A DNA stretch of 64,000 nt from CAMDKS01 sp964402975 (GCA_964402975.1 CAYOEM010000012.1:1-64000), one strand, 5' to 3'. Positions 9,375-18,287 are shown, numbered from the stretch's first letter. Numbers and translations are program-made. Notes: generated from the sequence alone by a model not told the origin.

Positions 9375-9450
9375 CGCGGGGTGGAGAAGTTGGTATCTCG
9401 TCGGGCTCATAACCCGAAGACCGTAGGTTCAAGTCCTACCCCCGCTACCA
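9375..9450 (+). tRNA. Initiator tRNA-fMet (CAT anticodon)
   Basis: 76-nt cloverleaf. Acceptor CGCGGGG pairs with CCCCGC, leaving an unpaired C1.U72 position; CCA is encoded. The D stem is GAGA/TCTC with the A11-U24 pair typical of initiators. The anticodon stem TCGGG/CCCGA carries the three consecutive G-C pairs next to the loop that mark initiator tRNAs, and the anticodon is CAT. The T arm GTAGG-TTCAAGT-CCTAC is intact. The 3' part from 9401 onward is duplicated at 23993, which marks this gene as the integration target of the neighbouring element. Confidence 0.95.
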
Positions 9451-9554
9451 ACATAAGTCACGGCTCTGATTGAATAAATCAGGGCCGTTAATTTTTTGGG
9501 CTGGGGCAAAACAGGCTCCGATGGCAAACAAATGGCAAACATGAAAACGAAATC
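9401..9554 (+). repeat. attL: left 154-bp direct repeat
   Basis: Identical to 23993-24146 except position 9502 (T here, A at 24094). It begins in the tRNA anticodon stem, covers the T arm, acceptor end and the tRNA terminator, and ends nine bases before the stop codon of the integrase gene. It contains a tandem GCAAAC pair at 9524-9529 and 9535-9540 (11-bp period). Confidence 0.92.
9460..9497 (+). terminator. Terminator of tRNA-fMet
   Basis: Stem ACGGCTCTGATT (9460-9471) pairs with AATCAGGGCCGT (9477-9488) with one G-U pair, a 5-nt loop and a TAATTTTTT tract. It is part of the duplicated att block. Confidence 0.88.
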
Positions 9555-9562
9555 CACCGAAA

Positions 9563-10720
9563 TCACCTCACAACTGAGAGCATTGGTCGCTCAGAAACTT
9601 GGCTCTGAAATGACCTTGGACCAACGCTAAACATCGCTGCGGTGTCGGCGATCTTGTTGGGTAACAGATGAAGATAGATCATGGTCGTCTTCATCTCCTT
9701 GTGACCCAAAATCTTACTGACAGTCACCAGATCAACGCCTCTGTCGATCATCAAGGTTGCCGCAGTATGACGTAGATCATGAAATCTTAACTCTCTAACA
9801 CCTGAGGCTTCCAAATCTTTCTTAAAGTATCTTCTGATGAAGACCTCGTGACAGATGGGTGCGCCAGTCTCTTGGTGGTAGAAAAGCGTCGAAGCTGTGC
9901 TTGGTCGGTCCGTGCGGTAAAGTAGATCTTTGATCTCCGTTGCCAGGATTGAACTGCAAGGTACATTCCTAGCAGCTTTGCCCTTTGTCGGACCCATTGC
10001 TTGTATGGATCTATCAAACTGGCGATCAACTCTAATCACATCGCCGACGGCCTTAGCATTGGGGAATTTCAGTCCCCAGATTTCACCTGAACGCATCCCT
10101 GTGTTTAGCGCGGTTAAGTACACCACATAAACCCATCTCTCAGCACTTCCCGGTGGATACTTCGCGTTAGCAAAGGCCAAGAACTCCTCAGACTCGTCAC
10201 GATCCCAAAAGTCGATGTCTTTGCCGTCAGCCTTGAGCATCTTAAAACCCGCAGCGGCATTGAAGGGAATCCTCTTACAATCAAATGAGTGCTTAAGGAT
10301 GGCTTTGATCACCTGGATCTTGTGATTCACAGTTTGGTTAGCCAGCCCCTCTCGGAGCTGGCGTGCCTGAAACTCTGTCAAAAAACCGTGATGAAATCTG
10401 TCCGTCTTAAGCTTTCCTAGGCTAGGAAGGGTCTCGCGTAGAATCCCGTTCACTTTGATGGTGTGGGATTTGCTAAAAGATCTCCCGCGCGTCTCTAGCC
10501 AAAATTTGGCCTCATCGGCAAACGTCGTATGTTCCAGGTAAGACGCACCTTTTAGAGCTTTGTCAGCATCGAGTCGCTTCATAATGAACGATTGTGCCTG
10601 CTCCCGAGTCTCAAACCTGAGGTTACGATGTCTACTGCCTCGTCCATTTTCCAAGAATCTAACTTGGAATTTTTGCTCTCCAGACCTTGTTTTTAACTTC
10701 TTTATTTTTGGAATTCTCAT
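9563..10720 (-). CDS. int: Tyrosine recombinase / phage-type integrase
   Basis: Site-specific recombinase that would integrate and excise the island at tRNA-fMet. The protein has 385 residues. An N-terminal AP2-like arm-binding region (about 1-60) and a core-binding SAM-like domain (about 65-165) precede the catalytic domain. Catalytic residues by motif: Arg210 in GMRSGE, His314 and Arg317 in HDLRH, His340 in LGH, and nucleophile Tyr349 in TTMIYLH. The gene lies at the left end with its stop nine bases from the direct repeat. It overlaps the upstream excisionase-like gene by 4 nt, so it is the last gene of a coupled operon. Confidence 0.93.
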   Translation of the reverse strand: MRIPKIKKLKTRSGEQKFQVRFLENGRGSRHRNLRFETREQAQSFIMKRLDADKALKGASYLEHTTFADEAKFWLETRGRSFSKSHTIKVNGILRETLPSLGKLKTDRFHHGFLTEFQARQLREGLANQTVNHKIQVIKAILKHSFDCKRIPFNAAAGFKMLKADGKDIDFWDRDESEEFLAFANAKYPPGSAERWVYVVYLTALNTGMRSGEIWGLKFPNAKAVGDVIRVDRQFDRSIQAMGPTKGKAARNVPCSSILATEIKDLLYRTDRPSTASTLFYHQETGAPICHEVFIRRYFKKDLEASGVRELRFHDLRHTAATLMIDRGVDLVTVSKILGHKEMKTTMIYLHLLPNKIADTAAMFSVGPRSFQSQVSERPMLSVVR

Positions 10721-11043
10721 AGTGCCTCACTGTCTACCCCATCTAAATTGGGGTTTTGAGAGGCAAACCAAGCCAAAAATATGTCGGTTCTAATATAGAG
10801 CCTTCGATTAAGCGTTAGGAATAGCCTACTGGGGACACCTCTCATGGCTCCTCGATAGCGCCAATCATAGATGGTCGCTTTAGAGTAGCCGAAGTGTTCA
10901 GCAAACTGTTCTGTCCGCATAAGCTTTGGCAGGCTGTCAAAGAGCTGACCTGGCAGCATGAATTCGCTGCCAGTCAGTGTACTGGATACAATGGTTTCTG
11001 GACCAAGGCCACTTTTATGTTCTTTTTTAAAAGCTTTAGTCAT
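10717..11043 (-). CDS. AlpA/excisionase-like helix-turn-helix protein
   Basis: 108-residue protein with a MerR-type HTH_17 domain at about 37-95. It has LMRTEQFAEHFGYSKATIYDW followed by a recognition wing containing GVPSRLF and RRLYI, then a helix FLAWFASQNP. Proteins of this type next to integrases are excisionases or AlpA-like regulators that bend att DNA and control int expression. It overlaps int by 4 nt and the upstream ATPase gene by 4 nt (ATGA-type junctions), so translation of the three is linked. The assignment as directionality factor rests on fold and position. Confidence 0.75.
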   Translation of the reverse strand: MTKAFKKEHKSGLGPETIVSSTLTGSEFMLPGQLFDSLPKLMRTEQFAEHFGYSKATIYDWRYRGAMRGVPSRLFLTLNRRLYIRTDIFLAWFASQNPNLDGVDSEAL

Positions 11044-12389
11044 TGTAGACCGCCCTTTCTACCGCTAGAGAGGTCGTAGGTCGTAGGGTCGTAGGCATCA
11101 ATGCAATTTGGCTTAATTGTGGCCTTCCAGCGTGGCGAGCTACCTGATATATCCTCAAAGATCTTTCCCTCAGCCAAAAGATTTTGGATCATTTCAGTAA
11201 TCTCATTAGCAGGCTTATTTTTGTGAAAGACCACCTTTAAGATCTCGGTTCGCGTTAGGCCTTCTTCGGAAGCCTTGAGAGCCGCTAGCAATTTTGCCTC
11301 GCCGTGGGAATTGGTTCTACGGACGTTGTTCAGAAAAAAGCTTGCACAGACATCCCGTGAATGATCCGTGATAATCTTTGCCGCCTTTAAGTGTTGGACA
11401 TCTACTTGATTTTGGCAGTCAAACAGGGCGAAAGAGCAGGCAAGTCGCCGTAATATCGGAATATTTCGTGCTGTAAGATCTGTCATGACGGATTCATCGT
11501 CAGAGAAGGACTCCGAATATATTTCCGTCCAAAGGTTTTTGGCATTATCTGTGAATGTTATCTCCCTTACGGTCTTGGCGTGTTTTATTACATTTTTAAT
11601 CTCTTTCGTAACTTCCAGGAGTTTCTCTTTGGGGATTGTGCCCCCTAGTGGAAGTAACTTTGACTTAGAGCATTGTATAAAAATAAACCGGTTCAAGACG
11701 CCGTTGTGGAAGTCCACCTCATCTACATATTTGTCAAATTCACGTTGTGTTATATGTGCGATCAAGGAGCCGAATGTATTATGGGCCACCGCAGGATTAT
11801 GTTTAACCAAGGTTTGCAAGGTGTCAGCATCCCAGAGGCTGCGCAGGTTTCCGGAAAGGGTGTTTCCTTCGCGCTTTGTAACCTTCAGTACATTTACAAA
11901 CTCCTCTTCGATGATAATACAACTTAGGCTTTCACCTTTTACATTATCAGTAGTTTTCCCTGTCTGACCCGGATCTTTGGCCTTGAGATGGTGTATTAGG
12001 CCTTCACCAGAGCTCAAACCGCGCAAAATTTGAGCCTGGCAGAAGCGCTCGTCAATTTCTTGGAAAATACTTTTAACTAACGCAGTGCTCGTACCTTTTC
12101 TGCCCGTCGAAGTCGGTCCAATAAGCAGCACAAACTGATTAAGGAAGTGTTTGGAACCCCCTGCACACCAGAACGACCTACGACCTACGACGTGAGCAGT
12201 GAATAAAAGAATCTGGATAAGAATAGGCAACGCAGCCGCTTCCGTGAACGGCATCACCTGTTCGACTATCTTTCCGGCACGACCAAAGTCACTCATATTT
12301 GGTAGCCAACTAGACTTAGTTTCAGTTTTATTGTCAATAATTTCAGCTGAATAACATTCAGTCGGGTGGTTGATTTTTGAATCACTCAT
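11040..12389 (-). CDS. DUF3987-type ATPase/helicase-like protein of the element
   Basis: 449-residue P-loop protein. A variant Walker A GPTSTGRKGTS is at about 91-101 and a Walker B-like CIIIEEEF follows. The segment VTKREGNTLSGNLRSLWD and the later ITQRE and SKLLPLGG patterns are characteristic of the DUF3987/YfjI group, found in island and phage replication-primase regions. The usual N-terminal primase-polymerase domain is absent, so it covers only the ATPase part. A C-terminal winged-helix region (about 375-425) is likely. It probably supports replication or maintenance of the excised element; this is inference. Overlaps its neighbours by 4 nt on both sides. Confidence 0.72.
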   Translation of the reverse strand: MSDSKINHPTECYSAEIIDNKTETKSSWLPNMSDFGRAGKIVEQVMPFTEAAALPILIQILLFTAHVVGRRSFWCAGGSKHFLNQFVLLIGPTSTGRKGTSTALVKSIFQEIDERFCQAQILRGLSSGEGLIHHLKAKDPGQTGKTTDNVKGESLSCIIIEEEFVNVLKVTKREGNTLSGNLRSLWDADTLQTLVKHNPAVAHNTFGSLIAHITQREFDKYVDEVDFHNGVLNRFIFIQCSKSKLLPLGGTIPKEKLLEVTKEIKNVIKHAKTVREITFTDNAKNLWTEIYSESFSDDESVMTDLTARNIPILRRLACSFALFDCQNQVDVQHLKAAKIITDHSRDVCASFFLNNVRRTNSHGEAKLLAALKASEEGLTRTEILKVVFHKNKPANEITEMIQNLLAEGKIFEDISGSSPRWKATIKPNCIDAYDPTTYDLSSGRKGGLQ

Positions 12390-12607
12390 TTCTCACTCCC
12401 CTCGGAATCGACATATTTATCTAGTTCGGCGAGAATTTTACCGCCTAGCCCTCTATCTCCCAGGGCTTTCAAGAGCCGGCTGCGCAAAAAAAGCCACTGG
12501 CGGCTCTCTCCGATTTCCTGCTCGACGGCGTCAAGAATGACACCACGATAGAAGTCCATTATTTCTTGGATGCGAGTCTGAATTTCACTGTTAGGACAAT
12601 ATTTCAT
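12386..12607 (-). CDS. Small protein heading the integrase operon
   Basis: 73-residue acidic, helical protein with no recognised domain. It has a strong ribosome-binding site (AAGGGGGG about 4 nt before ATG) and its stop overlaps the DUF3987-type ATPase start by 4 nt, which supports real translation. A regulatory or accessory role in element replication can only be guessed from position as the first gene of the four-gene int operon. Confidence 0.6.
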   Translation of the reverse strand: MKYCPNSEIQTRIQEIMDFYRGVILDAVEQEIGESRQWLFLRSRLLKALGDRGLGGKILAELDKYVDSEGSEK

Positions 12608-12713
12608 TGTACCCCCCTTGTGGTAGTGTCCGAGAGGGTATGAAGAGACTACCCATCCATTCGCTCCCGGCCGTGTTATAGGGGCAACGCTATCGAAGCA
12701 GAAAAAGACGGAA

Positions 12714-13607
12714 CTAGTTCCTCAGGCGGATTTCTTTCTTTTTTCTCGTTATATGATCTTTAAACCAGCGAATACTCGGGATGGCATCCGCAGGTTCAGT
12801 CTCTAAGGCGCGATTTTTGCACCGTTTAGCCAGTTTTTCGTTTTGTTCGCCAGGGTCTGCCTCTACCACCTCGGACACGAGATTCCAGAACATATCAAAA
12901 AATATGGCTTTTTCTCCTGCTTGGCCACCAATTGACTGCGCCACTGGGTCACGATCGTAAAGCAGATAATGAAGTTCAGCGTATCCGCCGAGTAGTTGAG
13001 CCAATTGAAAGTCATCAAATTTACCTGTTTTGACCTGAATGGATGCTTTCTTGATAGACGACCATACAAGACCCACCATATAGAGCGTCGCCGCAGCTCT
13101 TGTTTCAGTTTCATTTAGTTGACTCGGACCAAATTTAAATTTTTTTGCCTTTGCAGGGTTGCTAGTCGCTTGCTTGGAAAATAACGCTACAGGTTTTTTT
13201 GAGCTTAACTTAGGTTTTTTTTGTTTATGGTTGGAGTTGCTCTTCTTTGGGCTATTTAACAATCGCTCAATTTCCTGAAACCTAGATAAGTATAAGTGCT
13301 TCGAAAACGTTGTTTGTTCAAAAGGATTGCTAAAAAATGCATGCTGTTGCAGGTGGCTAGGGGTCTTGGCGCCTCTTGGATTGCTGTTTTTTTGGATTAG
13401 GTCAAGTAGCTCTATTATTAGTTTATTGATCAATTTGAGAGAGGCCGCTGAAAAAAAACCACCGTCATATCCTTGTTTTGAATCCGCCCCCAATCTTCGA
13501 GCCAATATATATTTGCTATGATTTACGAAATTCTCAAGGTTTGCGGCGCCAAAAACCTGAAGCTCCTCAGGACTTAGTTCGTTGTAGTTTATAAAATTTA
13601 AAGTCAT
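12714..13607 (-). CDS. Hypothetical element protein with lysine-rich linker
   Basis: 297-residue protein of unrecognised family. A helical N-terminal region (about 1-115) is joined by a Lys/Ser/Pro-rich linker (about 118-155, basic, probably disordered) to a helical C-terminal domain (about 160-297) that ends in a basic tail. No catalytic motif is visible. The basic linker would suit nucleic-acid contact, but this is speculative. Its ATG (13605-13607) overlaps the first ATG of a possible plus-strand frame at 13606. Confidence 0.55.
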   Translation of the reverse strand: MTLNFINYNELSPEELQVFGAANLENFVNHSKYILARRLGADSKQGYDGGFFSAASLKLINKLIIELLDLIQKNSNPRGAKTPSHLQQHAFFSNPFEQTTFSKHLYLSRFQEIERLLNSPKKSNSNHKQKKPKLSSKKPVALFSKQATSNPAKAKKFKFGPSQLNETETRAAATLYMVGLVWSSIKKASIQVKTGKFDDFQLAQLLGGYAELHYLLYDRDPVAQSIGGQAGEKAIFFDMFWNLVSEVVEADPGEQNEKLAKRCKNRALETEPADAIPSIRWFKDHITRKKKEIRLRN

Positions 13608-13779
13608 GTCTCAGTCCCATTTTCGGTTATTAAATTGCACCACCCAATACAGAAACATTTCGCTTCTTGCAGAATGCGGGCTTAATTGGTCAACAGACCG
13701 GTATCTGTACAATAAATCTCGAGATTTGTATAATGTCGATCAGGATTACTACAATCGGGTTATATCTAAGGTAGAAAAA

Positions 13780-14088
13780 ATGGGACAACGAATAGGATGT
13801 AAAAAACCCGTGGGAAGTGGACGCTCGAAAGGTACCCCCAACAAAAGGACTGCCTTCAATAGCGTATCATCACGGCTCGGAGAGCTTGGCTATGACCTTG
13901 TCGGGGAGATTTTGCAAGATTTAGCATTGATTTCGGACCCCTACGACCGGGTCAAGCTTCACCTACAGCTACTTGAATATTGCGATGCGAGAAGAAAAGC
14001 TGTTGAGATAGCCGGTGATCAACTGAATGGATCAGTAACCGTCCCGCAGGTAATATTTACTATCGAAGGCGAAAGCAAAGATCGTTAG
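13780..14088 (+). CDS. Small basic element protein (DUF5681-like N-terminus)
   Basis: 102 residues from the ATG at 13780, which has AAGG eight nt upstream. The frame is open back to an ATG at 13606, but that longer version would overlap the divergent gene and adds a segment without protein-like character. The N-terminal GSGRSKGTPNKRT motif is typical of short DNA-associated phage and island proteins (DUF5681-like, some small-terminase-like), and the rest is helical. Function unknown. It is one of the few plus-strand genes in the left half of the island. Confidence 0.5.
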   Translation: MGQRIGCKKPVGSGRSKGTPNKRTAFNSVSSRLGELGYDLVGEILQDLALISDPYDRVKLHLQLLEYCDARRKAVEIAGDQLNGSVTVPQVIFTIEGESKDR

Positions 14089-14208
14089 AGCGTGTTTGGC
14101 GGCCGAGTAATTTCAATCTAGTCGCTTGCTCACAAGTTTGACTCTCGGATGAAACCTGCTCTTTTTACAGGATCGTTACTATGCTGACAATCTGGTCAAT
14201 TTTAAGAT

Positions 14209-14853
14209 TTATTGTCGTCCTAGGTATCTTATTTCTTTGACCTTAGTATTAAAAATTTCCTCAGCGCGCCTTTTTGCTTCGGCTCGATCGTCCTCACTTG
14301 GACGTATGAACCAGCAATATCCACCGTAAAATAATCCCGTTAAGTAGCAGAACATTTTTTCATGTTGACTAGCCTCAGTGGTGAACTCATTCGATGGCTC
14401 GCCGGATATGATGGCGTATTCCATCGGCTTATCCGCTAATTTCATCGCGATTCGGAATTTAACGTCCCTAAGCGTCCCACGAACGATTTTTTGTGACTTG
14501 TCCGAGTCTTCTGAATAGAGCGAAATCTCACTTGCTGTTCTCGGTGCTATTACAATATCTGGTGAATCCCGATCGGTGTTGATTCCCCGCGTTTCGCCGG
14601 AAATCGCGCGAAGGGAAGAATCACCCACTTGGATTACAGACTGCCTGTAGCTGACAGTCACCATGTCGTCAGTTAAATTTGTTACTTTAAAATGATTTCG
14701 GCGTGCAGTTGAATCGATTTTAACAAATTTAGGAACTTTTCTTGCGGCGTCGACAACCTCTGGAAGCTCTGCCTGCCAGCGATAGGTTGTGCAAGAAAAA
14801 GATGTTAGTAAAACAAGGACGGACAAAAATAATGGGACTGTTCTTTGGGGCAT
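14209..14853 (-). CDS. Putative lipoprotein, island cargo
   Basis: 214 residues. The N-terminal hydrophobic segment ends in LLTSFSC, a poor but possible lipobox with Cys about residue 21, so the protein is exported and may be lipid-anchored. The mature part is beta-rich in its middle (RNHFKVTNLTDDMVTVSY, then RGTLRDVKFRIAMKL), compatible with a small beta-sandwich. Near the C-terminus is an aromatic stretch with two Cys (MFCYLTGLFYGGYCWF) and a charged helix. No family recognised. It is preceded by a 220-bp AT-rich non-coding gap. Confidence 0.55.
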   Translation of the reverse strand: MPQRTVPLFLSVLVLLTSFSCTTYRWQAELPEVVDAARKVPKFVKIDSTARRNHFKVTNLTDDMVTVSYRQSVIQVGDSSLRAISGETRGINTDRDSPDIVIAPRTASEISLYSEDSDKSQKIVRGTLRDVKFRIAMKLADKPMEYAIISGEPSNEFTTEASQHEKMFCYLTGLFYGGYCWFIRPSEDDRAEAKRRAEEIFNTKVKEIRYLGRQ

Positions 14854-15074
14854 TGTTAACCTCTTAATAGCAAAATAACTTCCGGGTTTACGGCGATCTT
14901 GTGCCGCAGTCTTGGCGAACCTTTAACATGCGTCGAAACTAGCAAATCTAACATCGATAGTGTGCCCTAATAAAAAGGGAATAGTCAATTTCACTTTGAT
15001 TAGAAGGAAGAGTCAAGCCGGTGGCTTCGCTAGCTATTATGTCCAATTCAATCCCCAATAATTTTTTAGACAAA

Positions 15075-15584
15075 TCACTCCATGCGACAATTTGTTTCAG
15101 CGCTAATACCTTCTCCGCTAGTGTAACTTGCTTTTCCTTTGACTAAATCGATAGACAACGATTGTCCGCCCCAGGTGGCAATGACACTTCCGCCGCGCTG
15201 TTCACATCGAAGATAAATTTGATCCAAAGTATCAATCTTCAAAGACGTATCAGCACCATTTTCCTGCCCCAAGATTGGGCTGAGAAGAGTAACTTTGGCC
15301 AGCCTGTGATTAGTTGCTTTTTCCCCGGCCTTTAGGTCGCACAGGCCTTCTATGACGGTTACCCAGTCGCCCTTCGCAAGTTTTGATGGATGCGGATATT
15401 CAAATTTGAGTCTAAATGTTAAAAGCTCTCCACCGTATGGTTTTGTCAGACATGTCTCGTCCACCCATATCCCATAAACTTTCTTGTTAGAGGGCGCATT
15501 TCCTTTAAGGATACTTTTGACTTGGCCACCCTGAGTACATCCCGCAATTATCGAAATTGAAAATAAGAGTGCGATGCTTCGCAT
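15075..15584 (-). CDS. Lipoprotein, island cargo
   Basis: 169 residues with a convincing lipoprotein signal: MRSIALLF, then IIAGC lipobox with Cys16. Four further cysteines in the mature part (in ETCLTK, EGLCDLK, LRCEQ and ETNCRM) could form two disulfides in the periplasm or outside. The rest looks beta-rich. No homologous family recognised. It belongs with the other island-encoded secreted proteins. Confidence 0.6.
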   Translation of the reverse strand: MRSIALLFSISIIAGCTQGGQVKSILKGNAPSNKKVYGIWVDETCLTKPYGGELLTFRLKFEYPHPSKLAKGDWVTVIEGLCDLKAGEKATNHRLAKVTLLSPILGQENGADTSLKIDTLDQIYLRCEQRGGSVIATWGGQSLSIDLVKGKASYTSGEGISAETNCRME

Positions 15585-15665
15585 ATTAGGTACTCCCTCT
15601 AAAATTCTGCAGCATACTAATGGCTACCAATCTGATTACCAGATTCACGCCCTTAGAAGCTCCTT

Positions 15666-16490
15666 TCAAGCGCTCTTCTTGGTGTCTTCAACCGTGATAG
15701 GTTCGTTTGTGGGGTTGCTTGGGCCAACGCTCGGATTTGCTGCATGGGGTGCGGGGGCAGCTGCCGCCGATTTTTGCCTTCTTTTTCGACGCTTTTTCTT
15801 CGAAAGTCCAATTTCTCCGGCATCCATTAACGACTCTTTTGTGACAATGGCTTTTAGAGACTCAAACACATCTTCCATGTCTAGTCTCGCGTCAGCTTGT
15901 CGATTTAACTCTCTTCTGAGTACATTCAGCACATCCTGAGAGAATAAGACCTTTACCACTACGCTTGGCTTTAGTGCCTTTTTCTGCCCCCAGAACTCGT
16001 CTAACAGCTCGTTAGTCATGGATTTTTTACAAAGCATGGAAACCATGCCCCAGAAGGATTCGAGATTTGATTCCAAGAAGTCAGTTTCAAAAGCTAAATC
16101 ACTTTTAATGCCCTCATTTTCAGCAAATGAAACGTGGTAGAGCTGCCAATGGCAACCGTTAGTTAGAAGCACCCATGGCAGGCCTGATCGCGAGGCATAA
16201 TTCTCAGCTTGCTCAATGTGCTTAGCAGATAATGATTTAACGCCTGCGGCTTTTGCTTCTACCAGAAGTTCAATTTCACCATCGATTTTCAGTGCGATGT
16301 CACAGTAGCGGTCTTTGATGGCGAGTTCTTTTGAAATTTCTCCCTTGAGGCTGTCATATTCCAAAGCCTCTTCAAAAAATTTGGTTAGATACATTACGGT
16401 GTCCGATTCATTCGCATCACGCTCTCGGGCTTCCTTGAACACCTGGGCATATTTTTTGAGAGTCGCCGCGAGTTTTTTATCGAGTGCCAT
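15666..16490 (-). CDS. Orphan HsdR N-terminal-like (PD-(D/E)XK) protein with basic tail
   Basis: 274 residues from the ATG at 16490, which is preceded by GGAAAGGA; an ATG 15 nt upstream would place that ribosome-binding site inside the gene. The central region matches the N-terminal nuclease domain of type I restriction R subunits: DRYCDIALKIDG, then ELLVEAKAAG (the D...ExK pattern), then AENYASRSGLPWVLLTNG and WQLYHV. There is no helicase part and no hsdM/hsdS nearby, so it is a stand-alone domain. The C-terminus has a KKKRRKRRQK tract and a Pro/Ala-rich tail. Possible nuclease with nucleic-acid-binding tail; role in defence is inference. Confidence 0.7.
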   Translation of the reverse strand: MALDKKLAATLKKYAQVFKEARERDANESDTVMYLTKFFEEALEYDSLKGEISKELAIKDRYCDIALKIDGEIELLVEAKAAGVKSLSAKHIEQAENYASRSGLPWVLLTNGCHWQLYHVSFAENEGIKSDLAFETDFLESNLESFWGMVSMLCKKSMTNELLDEFWGQKKALKPSVVVKVLFSQDVLNVLRRELNRQADARLDMEDVFESLKAIVTKESLMDAGEIGLSKKKRRKRRQKSAAAAPAPHAANPSVGPSNPTNEPITVEDTKKSA

Positions 16491-17080
16491 AAGAATCCTT
16501 TCCAAATTTTCTAGAATGAAATATCGCCTCGCTGTTACGAAGGCACTAGCTCTTCGGCTAGAAGCCGATTCACATTAGGAAAATTACCGCGATTTTCCTA
16601 AAACGTAGTTTTTTGAGATAGTTAAATTGTATTTGGAACTAACGTGTGAGAGAGGTAGAACATTAAGTAGCTGATAGCCCGAACATCAGGAATATCTGAA
16701 TCGGATAATATAATAATGCTAATTAAGGATTAAGGTGTAAATATTATTCCAATGATCGTCTAGATAGTAAAAGAGCCTGCCAAGATATCCTGACGGTTTC
16801 TGAATGGCGTTGTTATTTCCTCAAATCAGGTAGAGATCAGAGCCGCCATTGCGCGCCCCACCGCTTCCGCCAAACGCTTCGCACCAACGTCGCGCCCATC
16901 CGCATTTAAAGCTAGCCATTCATTACCCCGCGGTTGGTTGTCTTAGGCATTTTAAAAGACATCTTAACAAGCCAACATTAGGGGATTATTCGGGTGACTT
17001 CAAGCTGTGCGGTCCCGCAGCCGCTAGATCCTAAAAGTGGCAGAAGTAATTTCAGAGTAGTTAGTCTGAAGGAGAAAGAT
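16491..17080. other. 590-bp non-coding stretch in the island
   Basis: No convincing gene. The left part is AT-rich and may hold the promoter of the HsdR-N-like gene. An open frame at 16849-17034 lacks a ribosome-binding site and protein-like composition. The last 30 bases contain the GAAGGAG ribosome-binding site of the following small secreted protein. Confidence 0.6.
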
Positions 17081-17293
17081 ATGAAGTATTTTCTTGTGAT
17101 TATAGCGCTTAGTTTCAGCTCTTTAGCGTCCGCCAGCGAGTTTTGTGCCGGATTCGAGGAAGGGTGGAAGACGGTCAAAGGGGAGATGTCGCTTGTTCCG
17201 ATGTGCCCACTGGAGCCGCTAACACCTCTGGGTTCAACCCCTTATCGTGAAGGATTAAAGGCCGGGATGAGGGCTGCCCAGCGTGGCTTCTAG
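17081..17293 (+). CDS. Small secreted protein, island cargo
   Basis: 70 residues from the ATG at 17081, seven nt after GAAGGAG. A Sec signal peptide (MKYFLVIIALSFSSLASA) is followed by a mature peptide of about 50 residues with two Cys (EFCAGFEEGW and VPMCPLEP), a Pro-rich centre and the tail YREGLKAGMRAAQRGF. The layout GFEEGWK...CPL.P...YREGLKAG looks like a conserved short module with two glycine-turn repeats, but I do not recognise a named family. Confidence 0.6.
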   Translation: MKYFLVIIALSFSSLASASEFCAGFEEGWKTVKGEMSLVPMCPLEPLTPLGSTPYREGLKAGMRAAQRGF

Positions 17294-17387
17294 GACTATT
17301 TCGGAGTTCCCTAAACCAGTTATCTAGATGGGCAATACCCTGGGAGCTACATTGTAAAAATCTCGAAAAAGATGGAGATGAAACCAC

Positions 17388-17573
17388 ATGAAAAATTTTT
17401 TAGGTATAGTCTCCGTTGGAGCAGCTATAAACTTATTTGGAGACTGTTTTGTGAAGGAGTTAAGTCAGAATCAGGTAATTTCGATCGCCGGTATAGGCGT
17501 CATCACAAGTATCTGGTATTTTTGTATGCAAGTTGAAGCAATAGTTAGTCATTATTTTAAAACAAAATCATAG
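17388..17573 (+). CDS. Possible small membrane protein
   Basis: 61 residues with a hydrophobic segment at about 4-20 and a second at about 32-52, and a basic C-terminus (HYFKTKS). GGAG lies ten nt upstream of the ATG. No family recognised. Could be spurious, but composition and ribosome-binding site favour a small two-helix membrane protein. Confidence 0.4.
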   Translation: MKNFLGIVSVGAAINLFGDCFVKELSQNQVISIAGIGVITSIWYFCMQVEAIVSHYFKTKS

Positions 17574-17738
17574 TCGTTTAGTTCAGGAACTGGGAAGGCT
17601 GGGACTTCATTATTTGCGAACGAGTTTTATTCGCCGATAATATGATGATTTCCTGTATTCGCGTCTATCAAAAGACCTGTGAAAGCAATCATTTTAGCTT
17701 AATGGTAATTAGTAAACCGCGACAGTCTTGGTTAGGTT

Positions 17739-18287
17739 TTATAATCTATACTTGAAATCGACTCCAAAAAATAAAAACAGACAGCCTAGCTGAGACGTCG
17801 GCGAAAGCATGCGATTTTCCTGTTTATAGACCTTAGTGCCGAGATCATTTTCACACGACTCAAGCCCTTTTTCGGCCGCGCCGATCTTCGTTGCCCCTCT
17901 GTTGAAAGCCCATTTGGAATCAGTTTTTTCGAAACTCATAAATGATAATATGTGTTTACAAAGTGAACCAGCTTGCTGATTGACCCAAATCCTGCCGTCC
18001 GTGCTAGTAAATGTAGTCCACGCGCTACGCCCTTCGGAATATATACTGCAGGTTAGCCATCCCTGCTTCTTGACTACTACCTCGCGCCAGAGGCAGTCAA
18101 TCTCCGTGGCATAGGCCAAATTTGGTGACGCTGTCTTCGTCGTGCAAGTCGGCTCGATCCAAGCAACCCCGTCGTCGGTTTTCAGAAAAAATCCCCCAGC
18201 TGGCAGATCCGACGACAAACAAGTTGTCGCCCATAACAGCGCACATGAGGAGATCCATAAACCGATATTTAGCGAGCTCGTTCTCAT
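17739..18287 (-). CDS. Secreted cysteine-containing protein, island cargo
   Basis: 182 residues with an N-terminal signal peptide (hydrophobic about 8-24, cleavage near CLSS/DLPAGG). The mature part has repeated Trp residues in beta-like strands (WIEPTCTT, CLWREVVV, WLTCSIYS, WTTFTSTDGRIWV) and five to six Cys, suggesting a disulfide-stabilised exported beta domain. No family recognised. Confidence 0.5.
   Translation of the reverse strand: MRTSSLNIGLWISSCALLWATTCLSSDLPAGGFFLKTDDGVAWIEPTCTTKTASPNLAYATEIDCLWREVVVKKQGWLTCSIYSEGRSAWTTFTSTDGRIWVNQQAGSLCKHILSFMSFEKTDSKWAFNRGATKIGAAEKGLESCENDLGTKVYKQENRMLSPTSQLGCLFLFFGVDFKYRL

Noticed and set aside
9258..9473. Open frame covering the tRNA-fMet region
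   Set aside because: It overlaps the promoter and the whole tRNA; no ribosome-binding site and non-protein-like composition.
13606..13779. Longer version of the small island protein starting at 13606
   Set aside because: It would overlap the divergent gene start; the ATG at 13780 has a better ribosome-binding site and begins the recognisable part.
16849..17034. 61-codon frame in the 590-bp gap
   Set aside because: Pro/His/Arg-rich shadow-like composition with no ribosome-binding site.
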